Counted from the first letter of the stretch, positions 33,356 through 42,215 are shown. The stretch is 64,000 bases of DNA from Streptantibioticus ferralitis (GCF_029223525.1 NZ_JARHTQ010000015.1:119890-183889), one strand, 5' to 3'. Translations and numbers: made by a program. The notes: generated by a model not told the origin, from the letters alone.

Positions 33356-36300
33356 ATGGGTAGGGTGCGAGCCAGCGACCAGTTTGCGGGCAGGGGGCGG
33401 CGGCAGTTGGGATGGCGTGAGGAGATCGTTGCGGGGCTGGGTGAATGGATCGCGAACGAGGGGGGCGCGGGAAAGCCGGCGCGCTGGCAGCGCTTGGGGA
33501 GAGCGGTCCGCTCGGGTGGACCTGGTAGTTACGCGGTCGACCTGCGCGGCTTCGACATCGGTCCTGACCAGCTCGATGGCCTGAAACTCGCGGGGCCAGA
33601 GTCGGACAGCATCCAGGCGAGCGGGTTCTCCGTTTCTGAGATCGTTCAGAACGGCTCACTGCTCACGATGAAGGTCCCCGAGTTCGCCGACATCCCGGAC
33701 CCGTATCTGTGGCTGCTGAAGCAGCCGCCGACCTTCCTGATCGAGGCGCTTCGTGACGGTGTCGCAGGGCTGGGCGAAGCCCCACTGGCCAGTGCGCTGG
33801 CCGCGGGGATGATTGGCGGCGAGTCGTCGGCGATGCCCGTACCGCCCGGCTTTCACCCTGCTCAGGGCGATGCCTACCGGGCATGTCTCGGCAAGGGCGT
33901 CCAGTTGGTGTGGGGGCCGCCGGGCACCGGCAAGACCACTGTCCTCAAACGCGCCATCGGCGACCTCATCGCAGCTGGTGACCGTGTGCTGCTGGTCTCT
34001 GCCACCAACATCGCCGTCGACAACGCACTGCTGGGAGTAGTCAAGGAGAAGCGGCACCGCCCCGGTGACATCGTCCGCGTCGGTCCCCCACAACTGAGGG
34101 AGGTAGCCGACAACCCCGAGGTGTCCCTCCCGGCCATGGTGCGTGAACGCCTCATGGAGGTCGAAGCGCGGCGCCGCGGGATCGAGGGCGAACTGATGGC
34201 GATCCGCGCCCGCACCGCGGAACTAGCAGCGCTGGGCACGGAACTCGTCGGCTTCGACCCCGATGCATACTTCGCGGCGCTGAAGCTCCTGCGGATTCCC
34301 GGCCAAGACCTGGAATCCACCACCGCGCGGGCGGCTGACGGGAGCGCCCTGTTGGCAGGTGCAATACAGGCCCTGCAGCAGGCGGAGACAGCCGTGCACG
34401 AGGCGCGCTCGCGTGTCACAGCCGCCGATCCTGCACGTCGTCGGTGGGACGAGGCCGACGGGATCCGGAAGCAACAGACCCAGGTCCTCAAAGCGGCAGA
34501 GGGCAAGGACGCAGCGGCTCTGCTCAGCGAAGGCCAATGCCTGGAGCTGCGAGAGCAGTTACAGGAGTTGGAAGGCAAGGGCGCCCTGGCCAGATGGCGC
34601 GCGCGAGGGGGCATCGAAGGGCTCCGCCAGCGGCTGTACGAAGCTGAACAACAGGCAATCCTCGAACGCGGTGAAGCAAGAAGCGCTCGCTCCACGGCCA
34701 ACGCCCACTACACCACGCTCGAAACGCGGTTGGTGGACCTGATCGCGGACATCCCCTATACACGCGAGCAGATCAGCGAACTCGATTCGGCGCTCGCATC
34801 GGCACGAGCCGCCAAGGAAGCCGCCGAGCGCCAGGTGTCCGCGGTACGACGTGAGGCCGAGAGCCGTGAACAGGCGGCACGGCGTGCCCGGGAGGCGCAC
34901 GCCGTTGCAGCGCACGCGGAGCAGAGGGGCTGGCCAGCCCTTCACGCGAAGGCGGAGCGGCTACGGCCACTCGCGACGGCCGACAGCAAACGGCACAGCG
35001 ACCTGGAGAAGCAGTTCCAGCAGGTCCAGGAGGAGTACGAGCGGCTCGCTCGCAACGCTCAGGGTGAGATCATCAAGAGCGCCAGGCTGGTTGCCACCAC
35101 ACTGGCCAGGTTCCGTACGAACAAGGCGGTCTTCGAAGGCCCCTACGACGTCGTCCTGGTCGACGAGGCAGGGGCGGCAACGCTGCCCGAGGTGATCCTC
35201 GCCACCGGGAAGGCAGCTCGCGCCGCCGTGCTGCTTGGGGACTTCATGCAGCTCGGGGCCGTGATCCCGCAGGCGCTCAAGGACCTCGACCGGCCGGACG
35301 TCAAGCGCTGGCTACTCCCCGACGTCTTCCAGCACTGCGGGATCACGGACCCGGAGGACGCGGGGCGGCATCCGGCCTGCGTCACACTGGTCGAGCAGCA
35401 CCGGTTCGGCCCAGCCGTCATGCGGCTGGCCAACGAACTGGCCTACGGAGGCGTGCTGCAGGGCAGCAGCCAGGTTCTGGCGCCGAGACCGCCTAACGAC
35501 CCCGAGATCGTTCTCGTCGACACCGACGGGCTGCACGAACTGGCGCGAGCCCATCTGACCGGCAGCCGCAAAGGCTGGTGGGCGGCGGGTTCGCTGATCT
35601 CCAGGGCACTGGTCGAACTGCACCGCGAGGGCGGTGAGGAGGCTGGAATCGTCACGCCGTACGGGGTGCAGACCGAAGCCACCCTTGAAGCCCTCCGGGA
35701 CGTTGAGCCCGAAGGCAGGCCACTGGCCGAGGTCGGCACGGCGCACCGGTTCCAGGGACGTGAGTTCCCCGTCGTCATCTTCGACACGGTGGAGGGAGCG
35801 GACAGCCGCGAGCTGTGGATGGCCCGCGCCCACCGTCAGCCGAACGCCAACGAGTGGGAGCGCAACGGAGTCCGGCTTTTCAACGTCGCGGTCACCCGAG
35901 TTCAGACGCGTCTGTACGTCATCGGCAGCTGGCAGCGCATCGAAGGGGCGAAGCGCGGTACGGCGCTCGCCCATCTGGCCGCGATGGTCGGTACACCTGG
36001 GGTACGACGCCTCCAGGCCAAACAGCTGATCACTCCGCCTCAGGCGCACGGCCCCCACCTCGGCGAGTTCGGCTCCGCCCTCGCTGAGGTGCTCAGTCGG
36101 CACGTGGAAGTCACTGACGTCCAAGACGAGTTGGCCTTCTACAGCACCTTCGAGGACCAGATCCGTGCGGCCAGGGCATCCTTGTGGCTGTGGGCGCCGT
36201 GGGTGGCGAACAGGGTCCGCGGCATCCTTCCCCTGTTGCGGGATGCGGTGCGGCGCGGAGTGCGGGTCACGGTCTTCATCCGTGACGACACCGACCAGAT

Positions 36301-36694
36301 CCAGGGCAAGCCCGCGAATCAGGACCTCATCGCGGACCTGAGAGCCGTGGTGCACACGGTCGTTCCCATCAACGTCATGCACCAGAAGGTCGTGGTGATC
36401 GACGAGCGAACGGTGATGCTCGGGAGCCTCAACACGCTCTCCCAGAGCTGGACCCGGGAGGTGATGCTGACCATGCGCGGTGCGTATTTCGCTCGCAAGC
36501 TGATGGCGCACCTGAACGCCGAGGTGTTCTCCCGACCGCCCAAGTGCGGCAGATGCGGAGGCACGAGCATCGAGATCCGGCGCCGCAAGAACGGCAACTG
36601 GTTCTGGCGCTGCTACGACGCTGTCTGCAAGACGGGGCCCTCAGGCAGGAGCGACGCCTGGAACCGTGACATCCGGCTCAGCGGGACGCGTTGA
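33356..36694 (+). CDS. SF1 helicase-coiled coil-PLD fusion, Mokosh type II-like defence protein
   Basis: The protein has 1112 residues from ATG 33356 (the frame is open to 33296, and GTG 33368 is also possible). The Upf1-like SF1 core is split: Walker A WGPPGTGKTT near residue 188, then a coiled coil of about 300 residues, then DEAG box VVLVDEAGAA near 600, EQHRFGPAVMRLANEL, AHRFQGREFPVVIFDT and FNVAVTR near 842. A phospholipase D nuclease domain follows (HQKVVVIDERTVMLGSLN near 1010), with a four-Cys zinc ribbon at the end (CGRCGG and two later Cys). The single-protein helicase-PLD architecture matches what was described as Mokosh type II (MkoC). It is predicted to act on phage RNA or RNA-DNA intermediates. 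Confidence 0.8.
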   Translation: MGRVRASDQFAGRGRRQLGWREEIVAGLGEWIANEGGAGKPARWQRLGRAVRSGGPGSYAVDLRGFDIGPDQLDGLKLAGPESDSIQASGFSVSEIVQNGSLLTMKVPEFADIPDPYLWLLKQPPTFLIEALRDGVAGLGEAPLASALAAGMIGGESSAMPVPPGFHPAQGDAYRACLGKGVQLVWGPPGTGKTTVLKRAIGDLIAAGDRVLLVSATNIAVDNALLGVVKEKRHRPGDIVRVGPPQLREVADNPEVSLPAMVRERLMEVEARRRGIEGELMAIRARTAELAALGTELVGFDPDAYFAALKLLRIPGQDLESTTARAADGSALLAGAIQALQQAETAVHEARSRVTAADPARRRWDEADGIRKQQTQVLKAAEGKDAAALLSEGQCLELREQLQELEGKGALARWRARGGIEGLRQRLYEAEQQAILERGEARSARSTANAHYTTLETRLVDLIADIPYTREQISELDSALASARAAKEAAERQVSAVRREAESREQAARRAREAHAVAAHAEQRGWPALHAKAERLRPLATADSKRHSDLEKQFQQVQEEYERLARNAQGEIIKSARLVATTLARFRTNKAVFEGPYDVVLVDEAGAATLPEVILATGKAARAAVLLGDFMQLGAVIPQALKDLDRPDVKRWLLPDVFQHCGITDPEDAGRHPACVTLVEQHRFGPAVMRLANELAYGGVLQGSSQVLAPRPPNDPEIVLVDTDGLHELARAHLTGSRKGWWAAGSLISRALVELHREGGEEAGIVTPYGVQTEATLEALRDVEPEGRPLAEVGTAHRFQGREFPVVIFDTVEGADSRELWMARAHRQPNANEWERNGVRLFNVAVTRVQTRLYVIGSWQRIEGAKRGTALAHLAAMVGTPGVRRLQAKQLITPPQAHGPHLGEFGSALAEVLSRHVEVTDVQDELAFYSTFEDQIRAARASLWLWAPWVANRVRGILPLLRDAVRRGVRVTVFIRDDTDQIQGKPANQDLIADLRAVVHTVVPINVMHQKVVVIDERTVMLGSLNTLSQSWTREVMLTMRGAYFARKLMAHLNAEVFSRPPKCGRCGGTSIEIRRRKNGNWFWRCYDAVCKTGPSGRSDAWNRDIRLSGTR

Positions 36695-36840
36695 GACGCG
36701 CCCCGGGCAGCCTCGCAATGGCTCGCTTCCATTCTGGCTACACGTCCGAATTTCAAGGTTTTCGGCACCAATGTGGAGCGTCATCCTGGTCATGGGAGCC
36801 CTCCTCGGGCGGGGGCGTGCAGGGCTCGTTGGGGGCGGCG

Positions 36841-37890
36841 ATGGCGTATGTGCCGATCTTGAAGGGCAAGCGTGGTGAGTTCAGAGCGTTAGGGGAGATG
36901 GCGCCCGCTGTCCAGGCCGATGTTCATCCGGTCCTGGAAGTCGTGAACGATCAGCTGCTACGGGACGTCATGGAGACCTTCCGCGAACACGCCTGGAACC
37001 AGCTGCCACCGGGGTTGGATGTCGCCGTTGACTGCAGTGACCTCTGGCGGACTGGCCCGGTCGGAGGGGTTTGGTCCGGCCACCCGATGAACTGGCTCAG
37101 CGAAGCCTTCGGGGCATGGCTGCTTCCGCTCATTCCTGTCTTCCGCCCACACGATCCGCTTGGAGCGCTGGCGGAAACGCGTGATGTGCATCGTGCGCAT
37201 CATCGTGGAGCCACCCTTCGGCTCCTCGTCCTCGAACTGTCCAGCGACGCATCAGCAATCTCTCGTACGTGCCGCGACGCACTGCGGGCGGTGAAGCTCG
37301 TCCCGGAACAAGTGGATCTATTGCTCGACGCCGGCTATCTCTCGGGAGACGCGGCCGTGGCCGAAGCGCTGCCCGCGATGCTGCACGCGCTGAACTGGGC
37401 TCAGTCGGTGCCCTGGCGCAACGTCGTGGTGGCGTCCGGCGCCTTTCCTCGTTCCTTGGCGCGCATGGTACGAGGGCGCCTCAACCGCGTGCACCGCTGG
37501 GATGCCTCGCTGTGGCACAAGGTCGCGCGAAGTACTGAGGGGAAGCCACCGCACTTCGGTGACTATGGCGTCAGTCATCCGGCGATGCCGATGGGTGGTC
37601 GAGGGAGCATCCCCAACCTTCGCTACACCAACGGCGAAGTCTGGGACGTCTACGTTGCATCTCGACGGCACCCCGGCAATGACGGCTTCTTTGCGATCTG
37701 TCGCGAGTTGGTGTGCTCCGACCGATGGCCCGCTCATGGTGAGACGGTGTCGTGGGGCGACGAGCAGATAGCGAGGTGCGCCCGGCGTGAACGCCCGAAG
37801 GGCGGTGGCCCCAGTGAATGGCGCGCGTGGGCGACGTCTCACCACTTGGCGGTAATCACTCAAGCATTGCGGTCGATGGGCAGCCCGTGA
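36841..37890 (+). CDS. T4 beta-type (beta family) protein
   Basis: The protein has 349 residues from ATG 36841; the frame is open from 36691 but the part before MAYVPILKGKRGEF is not protein-like. That N-terminus, with the repeated pattern of VDLLLDAGYL and WRNVVVASGAFP, is the signature of the Beta_protein family (named after a phage T4 protein). Homologues are scattered in bacterial defence and prophage regions, and the biochemical function is unknown. It follows the helicase-PLD gene by 146 bases on the same strand and may belong to the same defence unit. Confidence 0.65.
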   Translation: MAYVPILKGKRGEFRALGEMAPAVQADVHPVLEVVNDQLLRDVMETFREHAWNQLPPGLDVAVDCSDLWRTGPVGGVWSGHPMNWLSEAFGAWLLPLIPVFRPHDPLGALAETRDVHRAHHRGATLRLLVLELSSDASAISRTCRDALRAVKLVPEQVDLLLDAGYLSGDAAVAEALPAMLHALNWAQSVPWRNVVVASGAFPRSLARMVRGRLNRVHRWDASLWHKVARSTEGKPPHFGDYGVSHPAMPMGGRGSIPNLRYTNGEVWDVYVASRRHPGNDGFFAICRELVCSDRWPAHGETVSWGDEQIARCARRERPKGGGPSEWRAWATSHHLAVITQALRSMGSP

Positions 37891-38017
37891 ACCGCAAAGG
37901 ACAGGGCTGCCCTCTTCGTGGGCGCGCCAAACTGTGTCCCCATCTCCTTCTCGCCAGAGCCGCTCTGCGGTTGGAGCGCGGGGAGGCACGGTGCCCTCAG
38001 CTGGTCTAGACAAAAAG

Positions 38018-38040
38018 CCCCAGGCCAGCTGGCCGGGGGT
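38018..38040 (-). terminator. intrinsic terminator after the tRNA-Gly 3' half
   Basis: On the minus strand the arms CCCCC-GGCC and GGCC-T-GGGG pair across AGCT and are followed by CTTTTTG. It lies just downstream of the tRNA-like 3' end, as expected for the end of a tRNA transcript. Confidence 0.65.
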
Positions 38041-38049
38041 GTCTTTATG

Positions 38050-38092
38050 GAGCGGGTGACGGGAATCGAACCCGCGCTCTGAGCTTGGGAAT
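38050..38092 (-). other. att-like junction A: 3' half of tRNA-Gly(CCC)
   Basis: Minus strand: ATTCCCAAGCTCAGAGCG (anticodon loop with CCC, 3' anticodon stem and variable region), then GCGGGTTCGATTCCCGT (T arm), then CACCCGC and TCC(A) as acceptor end. The 5' half of a tRNA is missing; the upstream flank is GCGCCAGTG. It is therefore not a functional tRNA gene but a duplicated attachment-site half. Confidence 0.75.
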
Positions 38093-38378
38093 CACTGGCG
38101 CCCGGGGGTGCTTATGGGGTCTGACCTGCGATTACGCCAAGGTTCAGTCCCGATTTCGTGAGCCGCCTGTGACCCTTCCTGACCTTTGTTGACCGCCTTG
38201 AAGGGCACGGATGGGGCACGGCGATGGGCGGGTGTCAGGAGCTTGTTTGCCTCCTGCCACCCGCAAGGTCAGCAGCCATACCGTTTGCTGCGCCCTGAGG
38301 ACGACTCCGCAGGTGCAAACATCGGAAACTGCCTCGCTGTGCGCGAACGGCTGCCTCGCCTCATCCTGGGGATATGTG

Positions 38379-38681
<303 letters not shown>

Positions 38682-38686
38682 TCAGG

Positions 38687-38702
38687 GTACCCCGGTGGGT
38701 AT
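38687..38702. promoter_or_regulatory. CstR-type operator 1 (before the sensor gene)
   Basis: GTACCCCGGTGGGTAT differs by one base from the ATACCC-N4-GGGTAT palindrome found four more times in 38.7-42.2 kb. It lies in the promoter region shared by the sensor (leftward); the exporter gene ends just to the right. Confidence 0.75.
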
Positions 38703-38710
38703 ATGCCGGG

Positions 38711-39577
38711 TCAGTGGCGACCGGCGGGTTCCGGAGCGGGCGCCGCCGCCCCGGGCGGGTTTTCGGCGCGGTGGGCGCGCCTGCGCCGGAGCAGCAGCCC
38801 TGCCCCGATCGCGGGGACCGCGGCCAGGACAAAGGGGCCGGTCTGCCGGCTGAGGACGAAGAGGCCCATGGCGACGACGAACCAGCCGAAGCCGGTGCGC
38901 AGGGTGTGCTGGGGGATGCGTCCGGCGAAGCGCCCGCCGATAAGGCTGCCGAGGACGGCGGCCGCGGTGACGGCCAGGGCCAGGCTCCAGTCGAGGTGCG
39001 CGCCGGAGAAGTGTCCGGCCAGTCCGGCGAACGAGTTCATGGCGATGACCAGCAGCGAGGTGCCGACCGCGATGCCCATCGGCAGGCCGGCCAGCAGCGC
39101 CAGCGCGGGCACGATGAGGAAGCCGCCACCGGCGCCGAGGACGCCGGTGACCACGCCCACGACAAGGCCCTGCAACAGCAGGCGGTGGAGCGGGAGTTCG
39201 CGGTGTGCCTGCCGGGGAGGCTTGCGTGGGCCGCGGAGCATCGCGGCCGCCGTGGCGAGCATCATCAGCGCGAACGCGACCAGCAGCACGGTGTCCGGGA
39301 TGTAGGCGGCCAGCCGTCCGCCCGCGTAGGCGCCGGCCATGCCCGCCAGGCCGAAGAGCGTCCCGGTGCGCCAGCGCACCCGGCCCGCGCGGGCATGGGA
39401 GACCAGGCCCGCGAGACTGGTGACGCCGACGACGAACAGCGAGGTGGTGATCGCCTGCTTGGTGTCCTGGCCGGCCAGGTAGACCAGGATCGGGACGGTG
39501 AGCATGGACCCGCCACCGCCCAGGATCCCGAGGAGGACCCCGATCAGCAGCGAGGCTGCGATGGCGAGAGCGGTCAC
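38711..39577 (-). CDS. TauE/SafE-family sulfite or thiosulfate exporter
   Basis: The protein has 288 residues from GTG 39577, which overlaps the upstream rhodanese stop (GTGA). Eight or so hydrophobic segments form two repeats, each with the family motif: GVLLGILGGGGSMLTVPIL at the N-terminus and VGVVTGVLGAGGGFLIVPAL in the middle. It would export sulfite or related oxyanions made by the persulfide dioxygenase. It is translationally coupled to the rhodanese. Confidence 0.85.
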   Translation of the reverse strand: MTALAIAASLLIGVLLGILGGGGSMLTVPILVYLAGQDTKQAITTSLFVVGVTSLAGLVSHARAGRVRWRTGTLFGLAGMAGAYAGGRLAAYIPDTVLLVAFALMMLATAAAMLRGPRKPPRQAHRELPLHRLLLQGLVVGVVTGVLGAGGGFLIVPALALLAGLPMGIAVGTSLLVIAMNSFAGLAGHFSGAHLDWSLALAVTAAAVLGSLIGGRFAGRIPQHTLRTGFGWFVVAMGLFVLSRQTGPFVLAAVPAIGAGLLLRRRRAHRAENPPGAAAPAPEPAGRH

Positions 39578-40158
39578 GGCCGGCTCCTGAGGGCGGCGAT
39601 CACCGAGCCGATGTCGGTGCGCGCGCCGCGGTTGTAGGGCAGCTTGGCGAGCAGCATGCCCATGGCGCAGGTGTTGGTGACCGCGGCGAAGGTGAGGCCG
39701 GCTCCGACCGCAGTGGCGACCAGACCAACGCCGGGCACCGCGAGGCCGATCAGCCCGGAGACGAGCACGATCGAACCGGCGATCAGCCGGACCTGGCGTT
39801 CCAGTTCCCAGCGGGCCGACCCGCGGGTCACCGGGCCGCCGGTCGCCTCCCAGGCAACCATGCCGCCGTCCAGGACGCGCAGGTTGGGCAGTCCGGCGTC
39901 GGCGAGTGCCTGCTCGGCCTGGGCGGCGCGGGCGCCGGAGCGGCATATCAGGACGGTGTCCTCGTCGAGGTGGTGGCGCAGCTCGGCGCGGTGCTCGCGC
40001 AGCGTGTCCAGGGGCACGTTGTAGGCGCCGGGGATGTGGACGGTGTGGAACTCGCCGGGAGTACGCACGTCCAGCAGGCGCGGGCCGCTGCCGTCCTTGG
40101 TGAGTTCCCTCAGGGCGGCGACGTCGAGTCTGGCGGGGGTGCGGGTGGGGGTGGTCAT
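39574..40158 (-). CDS. rhodanese with two-helix membrane tail (YgaP-like)
   Basis: The protein has 194 residues. The rhodanese domain spans about residues 10-110, with the catalytic loop ICRSGARAAQ around the active Cys. A DUF2892-like pair of membrane helices follows (LIAGSIVLVSGLIGLAV, GAGLTFAAVTNTCAMG). It transfers sulfane sulfur at the membrane, perhaps handing sulfur to or from the adjacent TauE exporter. A CstR-type palindrome lies 38 bases upstream. Confidence 0.85.
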   Translation of the reverse strand: MTTPTRTPARLDVAALRELTKDGSGPRLLDVRTPGEFHTVHIPGAYNVPLDTLREHRAELRHHLDEDTVLICRSGARAAQAEQALADAGLPNLRVLDGGMVAWEATGGPVTRGSARWELERQVRLIAGSIVLVSGLIGLAVPGVGLVATAVGAGLTFAAVTNTCAMGMLLAKLPYNRGARTDIGSVIAALRSRP

Positions 40159-40195
40159 GGGGACTCCGTTGTCGGTTCTGCAAGGGCCGGGCGGG

Positions 40196-40211
40196 ATACC
40201 CGCCCGGGTAT
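40196..40211. promoter_or_regulatory. CstR-type operator 2
   Basis: ATACCCGCCCGGGTAT, a perfect ATACCC-N4-GGGTAT palindrome, lies 38 bases before the membrane rhodanese start, between it and the dioxygenase gene. Confidence 0.8.
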
Positions 40212-40304
40212 GGACCAGGATGTGGCGGGGGATGGGTGTCCGGTGGTGCGGAGGGCTGATGACGGTCGGCCTCCGCGCCGGATCCCGGCGCCCGAGGGGT
40301 GCGG

Positions 40305-41699
40305 TCAGGTGGCGGCGGGTTCGGTGAGCAGCGCCCAGGCGCCGTAGCCGCCGAGTACGTCGGAGACGTCCTCGAAGCCGTGGTGGCGCAGCAGGCTGGC
40401 GGCGATGGAGGAGCGGTGTCCGCCGGCGCAGTGCAGTACCAGGGGGCGGCCGGCAGGGATCTCGTCCAGGCGGTGGGGCAGTTCGCCCAGTGCGATGTGC
40501 AGTGAGCCGTCGATGGAGCCGCCCGTGCGCTCGGAGCAGTTGCGGACGTCCAGGACCACCGGCGGCTGGTCACCGGCGAGGGCGGTGCGCAGCTGGTCGG
40601 CGGTCAGGCGGCTGGCCGGGGCGACCTCGTCGGGCATCGCCGCGAGGGCGTCGTCGGGGCTGCGCAGGTAGCCGGCCACGTGGTCGAAGCCGATGCGGGC
40701 GAGGCGGGTGGTGATCTCTCCCTCGCGGTTCTGCGGCGCGATGACCAGGATGCGGCTGTCGGGGGTCAGGACGGTGCCGGCCTGCTCGGCGAAGCGGCCG
40801 TCGGCGGGGATGTTGATCGCGCCGCGCACATGGCCGGTGCCGAACTCCTGCGGGTTGCGGGCATCGACCACCACCGCTCCGGCCGCGCGCTCGGTGCGGA
40901 ACTCTTCCACCGACAGCGGCCGGGGCGCGGCAGCCGGGTCGAACAGGTCGCGCTCCTGGCGGTTGAGGGTGGCGTCGTAGGCGAAGTAGCCGGGTGCGGC
41001 GGACTGTCCGGCGGTGACGATGGCGGCGAACTCGTCCTCGCTCATCGGCCGGCAGGCGTAGTTGGTGGCGCGCTGGGCGCCGATGGTGGACTGCTTCTCG
41101 GTGGAGAGGTTCTTGCCGCAGGCCGAGCCGGCGCCGTGGGCGGGGAAGACCCGCACCTCGTCGGGCAGGCCCATCAGCTTGTGCTGCACGCTGTGGTGGA
41201 GCATCCGGCCGAGTTCCTCGGCGGTGACGCCCACCGAGGCGAGCAGGTCGGGACGGCCGACATCGCCGATGAACAGCGCGTCTCCGGTCAGCACTCCGTA
41301 GGGGACCTCGTCGACGGCGTGTTCGTAGACCAGGACGCTGATCGACTCCGGGGTGTGGCCGGGGGTCTCCATGATCTGCAGGGTGACGTCGCCGAGGCTG
41401 ATCCGCTCGCCGTCGGCGAGCTTGCGGATCGGGTACTCGGTCTCGGCGCGCTGCCCGTAGCCGATCCAAGCGCCGGTGCGGGCGGCCATCTCCAGGTGGC
41501 CTGCGATGAAGTCGGCGTGGAAGTGGGTGTTGATGACGGCCTCGACGGTGAAGCCGTGTGCCTGGGCGTCGGACAGGTACTCGGAGATGTCCCGGCGCGG
41601 GTCGACGACCACCGCCTTGCCGGTGGACTCGTCGGCGATCATGTACGACGCCTGGGAGAGGCAGTCGAGGTAGTACTGGGCGAAGAACACGGGGAACAA
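40305..41699 (-). CDS. persulfide dioxygenase-rhodanese fusion (CstB/ETHE1-like)
   Basis: The protein has 464 residues. The N-terminal metallo-beta-lactamase domain has THFHADFIAGHLE, TPGHTPES, GDALFIGDVGRPDL and PAHGAGSACG, the iron ligands and substrate loop of persulfide dioxygenases. Two rhodanese domains follow: the first lacks its Cys (ILVIAPQNREGE), the second keeps it (VLHCAGGHRSS). This MBL, inactive rhodanese, active rhodanese order is that of CstB, which converts low-molecular persulfide to sulfite or thiosulfate. It is oriented with the exporter and has its own operator. Confidence 0.9.
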   Translation of the reverse strand: MFPVFFAQYYLDCLSQASYMIADESTGKAVVVDPRRDISEYLSDAQAHGFTVEAVINTHFHADFIAGHLEMAARTGAWIGYGQRAETEYPIRKLADGERISLGDVTLQIMETPGHTPESISVLVYEHAVDEVPYGVLTGDALFIGDVGRPDLLASVGVTAEELGRMLHHSVQHKLMGLPDEVRVFPAHGAGSACGKNLSTEKQSTIGAQRATNYACRPMSEDEFAAIVTAGQSAAPGYFAYDATLNRQERDLFDPAAAPRPLSVEEFRTERAAGAVVVDARNPQEFGTGHVRGAINIPADGRFAEQAGTVLTPDSRILVIAPQNREGEITTRLARIGFDHVAGYLRSPDDALAAMPDEVAPASRLTADQLRTALAGDQPPVVLDVRNCSERTGGSIDGSLHIALGELPHRLDEIPAGRPLVLHCAGGHRSSIAASLLRHHGFEDVSDVLGGYGAWALLTEPAAT

Positions 41700-41732
41700 C
41701 CTTTCCGATCCAGGATCTACACCGGGCTCGAT

Positions 41733-41748
41733 ATACCCGGTGGGGTAT
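41733..41748. promoter_or_regulatory. CstR-type operator 3
   Basis: ATACCCGGTGGGGTAT is a perfect-arm palindrome 34 bases upstream of the dioxygenase start, in an AT-richer stretch that likely holds the promoter. Confidence 0.8.
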
Positions 41749-41805
41749 TAAAACGGGCAGGGTGGGGCCATGGCCGGTCGGTGACAGGCCGCGGCTTCGG
41801 GTAGG

Positions 41806-42126
41806 TCAGCGCGGATGCGGGACGGTGGCGAGGGGGTGTCCGGCCTGGGCCCAGCCGCGGGCGCCGCCGTTGACTGAGCGCTCGTCGATGCCGCGGGCGC
41901 ACATCCAGTCGGCGGCCCCCAGGCTGGGGATACCGCTCGCGCAGATCGCATATGCCGGCCGATCCGTGGGGGCGTCGCCCCAGGCGGGCAGCTTCGCGAG
42001 CGGCACGAGCAGTGCGCCGGGCACGTGTCCCGCGCGGTACTCATCCGGCTCGTGCACGTCCAGGAGGACGAAGCCGCCCTCGGCCCAGGACCCGGCGAAG
42101 GTGTCGAGGTCGATTTCACGGGTCAC
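41806..42126 (-). CDS. single-domain rhodanese
   Basis: The protein has 106 residues. The fold markers are FVLLDVHEPDEYRAGHVPGA and the active-site loop AICASGIPSLGA with the catalytic Cys. It moves sulfane sulfur between thiol carriers and fits with the dioxygenase next to it. An ATACCC palindrome lies 18 bases upstream of its start, overlapping the expected promoter. Confidence 0.85.
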   Translation of the reverse strand: MTREIDLDTFAGSWAEGGFVLLDVHEPDEYRAGHVPGALLVPLAKLPAWGDAPTDRPAYAICASGIPSLGAADWMCARGIDERSVNGGARGWAQAGHPLATVPHPR

Positions 42127-42143
42127 GTCATTCCTCCTTCCAT

Positions 42144-42159
42144 ATACCCCCCCGGGTAT
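42144..42159. promoter_or_regulatory. CstR-type operator 4
   Basis: ATACCCCCCCGGGTAT, perfect arms, 18 bases before the single-domain rhodanese start. Confidence 0.8.
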
Positions 42160-42199
42160 CTTGTTTTCGAACGTAACGCCTCAGAGCCGCTGCCGTCAA

Positions 42200-42215
42200 A
42201 TACCCCCCTGGGTAT
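42200..42215. promoter_or_regulatory. CstR-type operator 5
   Basis: ATACCCCCCTGGGTAT, perfect arms, 41 bases to the right of operator 4. The paired sites may load two sensor tetramers, or this one may control a former rightward gene now lost. Confidence 0.75.

Larger units (their letters stand above)
37891..38378. other. intergenic region holding a terminator and an att-like tRNA half
   Basis: Apart from the stem-loop (38018-38040) and the tRNA 3' half (38050-38092), the rest (38093-38378) has no biased frame. The sequence around 38210-38220 (GGATGGGGCACGG) resembles the ends of integrase genes next to att sites, but no integrase motif survives. Confidence 0.4.

Noticed and set aside
38687..42215. 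The five ATACCC palindromes as a CRISPR array or transposon ends
   Set aside because: Spacing is irregular (hundreds to thousands of bases), each is only 16 bases, and each lies at a promoter of a sulfur gene.
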